Shown here: positions 62,905-64,000 of the stretch, in pieces
Layout: each line of letters starts with the position of its first letter
Numbering within the stretch: position 1 is the first letter of the stretch
From: Falsiruegeria litorea R37
GTDB taxonomy: Bacteria > Pseudomonadota > Alphaproteobacteria > Rhodobacterales > Rhodobacteraceae
Assembly: GCF_900172225.1 (NCBI RefSeq)
Contig: NZ_FWFO01000001.1
Location: 2,356,001 to 2,420,000, forward strand
DNA length: 64,000 nucleotides
Direction of reading: 5' to 3'
Program-made: the position numbers and the translations under genes
Notes under the pieces: generated by a model
Databases searched by the model: none
What the model was told of the DNA's origin: nothing
What the model saw: only the letters and a program-made list of their open reading frames with translations

Positions 62905-64000
62905 TTATTGCGCTTCTTGCTCCTCCAATTCGGCCTCGATGGCGACTTCTTGCGCAAATTCAACCGCTACCGGCGTTGACGTTGGCGTCATGACGGTGAA
63001 GCTGCCCGTTTCCTCGACCGGGATCGCAGCGCGCTGTGTGGTGCGATACAGAGCGTAAACGGCCATGACCGCCAGCAGAGCCGCCATAAAGGCGAAAAAG
63101 CCCGGCGGTCCCAGCAAGGCGTCACCCATGAGCCAACCTGTGATCATCGGGCCCGCGATGGCCCCCAGACCGTTGATGAACACCAGCCCACCCGAAGCCG
63201 CAGCCATGTCATCGTGATCCAGATAGTCGTTGGTATAGGCAATCAGTAGCGAATAGAGCGGGTTTGACATGCCGCCAATTACAAAGGCCGACACCAACAG
63301 CATGGAAAACTGATCCCCAAACATCATGCCGACGACCGCAGCTGACCCCCCTACGGCCGCAACTCCCATAATCAAGAAGCGCCGGTCCATTCGGTCACTG
63401 ATCCATCCCAGCGGATACTGTAGAAACAACGCACCGATGTAGAAGGTCGCGATAAACAGCGACAAGTTGGTCAGCGATAGACCAATCGTGGCGCCATAAA
63501 CCGCGCTCATACCGAACTGAGCCGAGAAGATGCCCCCCAGCAAGAACATGCCAACGCAGCCCAGAGGCGAGATTTTCATGAGCTCGCGCAGGGTCATCGG
63601 TTTGGTGGTGTCAAAGGCAGGCGTGGGTGAAATCGACAGCAAAATCGGGCCGAATGAGATCGAAACCAGGATCGAGGCGATGATGAACGCCTCATACCCG
63701 CCGGGATCGCCGATCTGGATCAAGCCCTGGGCAGAGATGATACCGATCATCTGCACGATCATGTAAAGCGACAGCGCCTTGCCCCGGTTCGAATTGTCGG
63801 CTGCGTTGTTCAGCCAGCTTTCAGCGGTCACATACACGCCCGAGAAACAGAACCCGATGATCACGCGCCCCAAGATCCAGACCCACATGTTGGGCAAAGC
63901 GGGATAGAGGATCATGACGGCAGAGATGAACGAGGCCAGCGCCGCGAACACCCGCACGTGCCCAACCCGCCGGATCAGCTGCGGTGCCATGCGCGACCCG
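62905..64000 (-). CDS. MFS transporter, N-terminus beyond the window
   Basis: At least 364 residues of an MFS permease are visible; the frame is open to the window edge (GSR before MAPQLIRRVGH), so the N-terminus lies outside. About ten membrane helices remain. The conserved loop between helices 2 and 3 is at the edge (SRMAPQLIRRVG). Helices include IGFCFSGVYVTAESWLNNAA, a block typical of YcaD-like permeases, and QYPLGWISDRMDRR. The C-terminus ends in an acidic tail (EIEAELEEQEAQ-like). Substrate unknown. Confidence 0.88.
   Translation of the reverse strand, partial: GSRMAPQLIRRVGHVRVFAALASFISAVMILYPALPNMWVWILGRVIIGFCFSGVYVTAESWLNNAADNSNRGKALSLYMIVQMIGIISAQGLIQIGDPGGYEAFIIASILVSISFGPILLSISPTPAFDTTKPMTLRELMKISPLGCVGMFLLGGIFSAQFGMSAVYGATIGLSLTNLSLFIATFYIGALFLQYPLGWISDRMDRRFLIMGVAAVGGSAAVVGMMFGDQFSMLLVSAFVIGGMSNPLYSLLIAYTNDYLDHDDMAAASGGLVFINGLGAIAGPMITGWLMGDALLGPPGFFAFMAALLAVMAVYALYRTTQRAAIPVEETGSFTVMTPTSTPVAVEFAQEVAIEAELEEQEAQ

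Overview
The window looks like chromosomal DNA of a marine Rhodobacteraceae (Roseobacter-group) alphaproteobacterium. This rests on high GC, the alphaproteobacterial gene orders argS-SPOR-nagZ-scpA-scpB and yceD-rpmF-plsX-fabH-ihfA-merR, a single-cysteine DksA, a GAAC-N7-GAAC LexA box in front of uvrA, and several small proteins of a kind seen in Rhodobacterales. No species is assigned. Coding density is high. I see no phage, insertion sequence, CRISPR array or rRNA operon. One tRNA (Pro, GGG) is present.

Layout. 1-4.6 kb: the 3' end of a DEAD-box helicase, a secreted-type Hint protein, a nuclease/phosphatase-fold protein and an EamA transporter. 4.6-16.1 kb: mixed housekeeping genes (selO, a cupin, a desaturase, anmK, tyrS, acetyltransferases, an SDR, a kinase, an Uup-type ABC-F ATPase, olsB, bamE). 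16.2-20.5 kb: yceD-rpmF-plsX-fabH-ihfA and a MerR regulator, linking ribosome and fatty acid/phospholipid synthesis. 20.6-27.5 kb: tRNA-Pro, a dCTP deaminase, then a minus-strand operon argS-SPOR-nagZ-scpA-scpB joined by overlapping start and stop codons. 27.6-29.8 kb: a secreted protein, dGTPase and erpA.

29.8-32.8 kb is the least ordinary stretch. A 201-residue protein built almost entirely from nine copies of an (M/I)FSSGS(AP) unit is followed on the same strand by an unrecognised 357-residue protein and a translationally coupled EamA transporter. The promoter side of the repeat gene is an AT-rich spacer with two perfect DnaA boxes.

32.8-45.2 kb: xth, a flavin monooxygenase, dksA, then moxR / DUF2927 lipoprotein / tiny membrane protein / CoxE-like VWA protein, a DUF3604 protein, an M48 peptidase, a PIN protein, rlmI and a lipoprotein. 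45.2-51.9 kb: glnE, then a valine-degradation operon. In it, 3-hydroxyisobutyryl-CoA hydrolase and 3-hydroxyisobutyrate dehydrogenase form one continuous reading frame, and an unrecognised small membrane protein sits inside the operon. 52-64 kb: an MmgE/PrpD protein, an XRE regulator divergent from a small membrane protein over a clear operator-like palindrome, uvrA, a VWA protein with five 85-residue repeats, lpdA with an upstream palindrome, a DUF924 protein and the C-terminal part of an MFS transporter.

The best candidates for something undescribed are the FSSGS-repeat locus, the fused valine-pathway enzyme and the 85-residue repeat of the VWA protein. All functional ideas about them are inference from sequence alone; no database search was possible.
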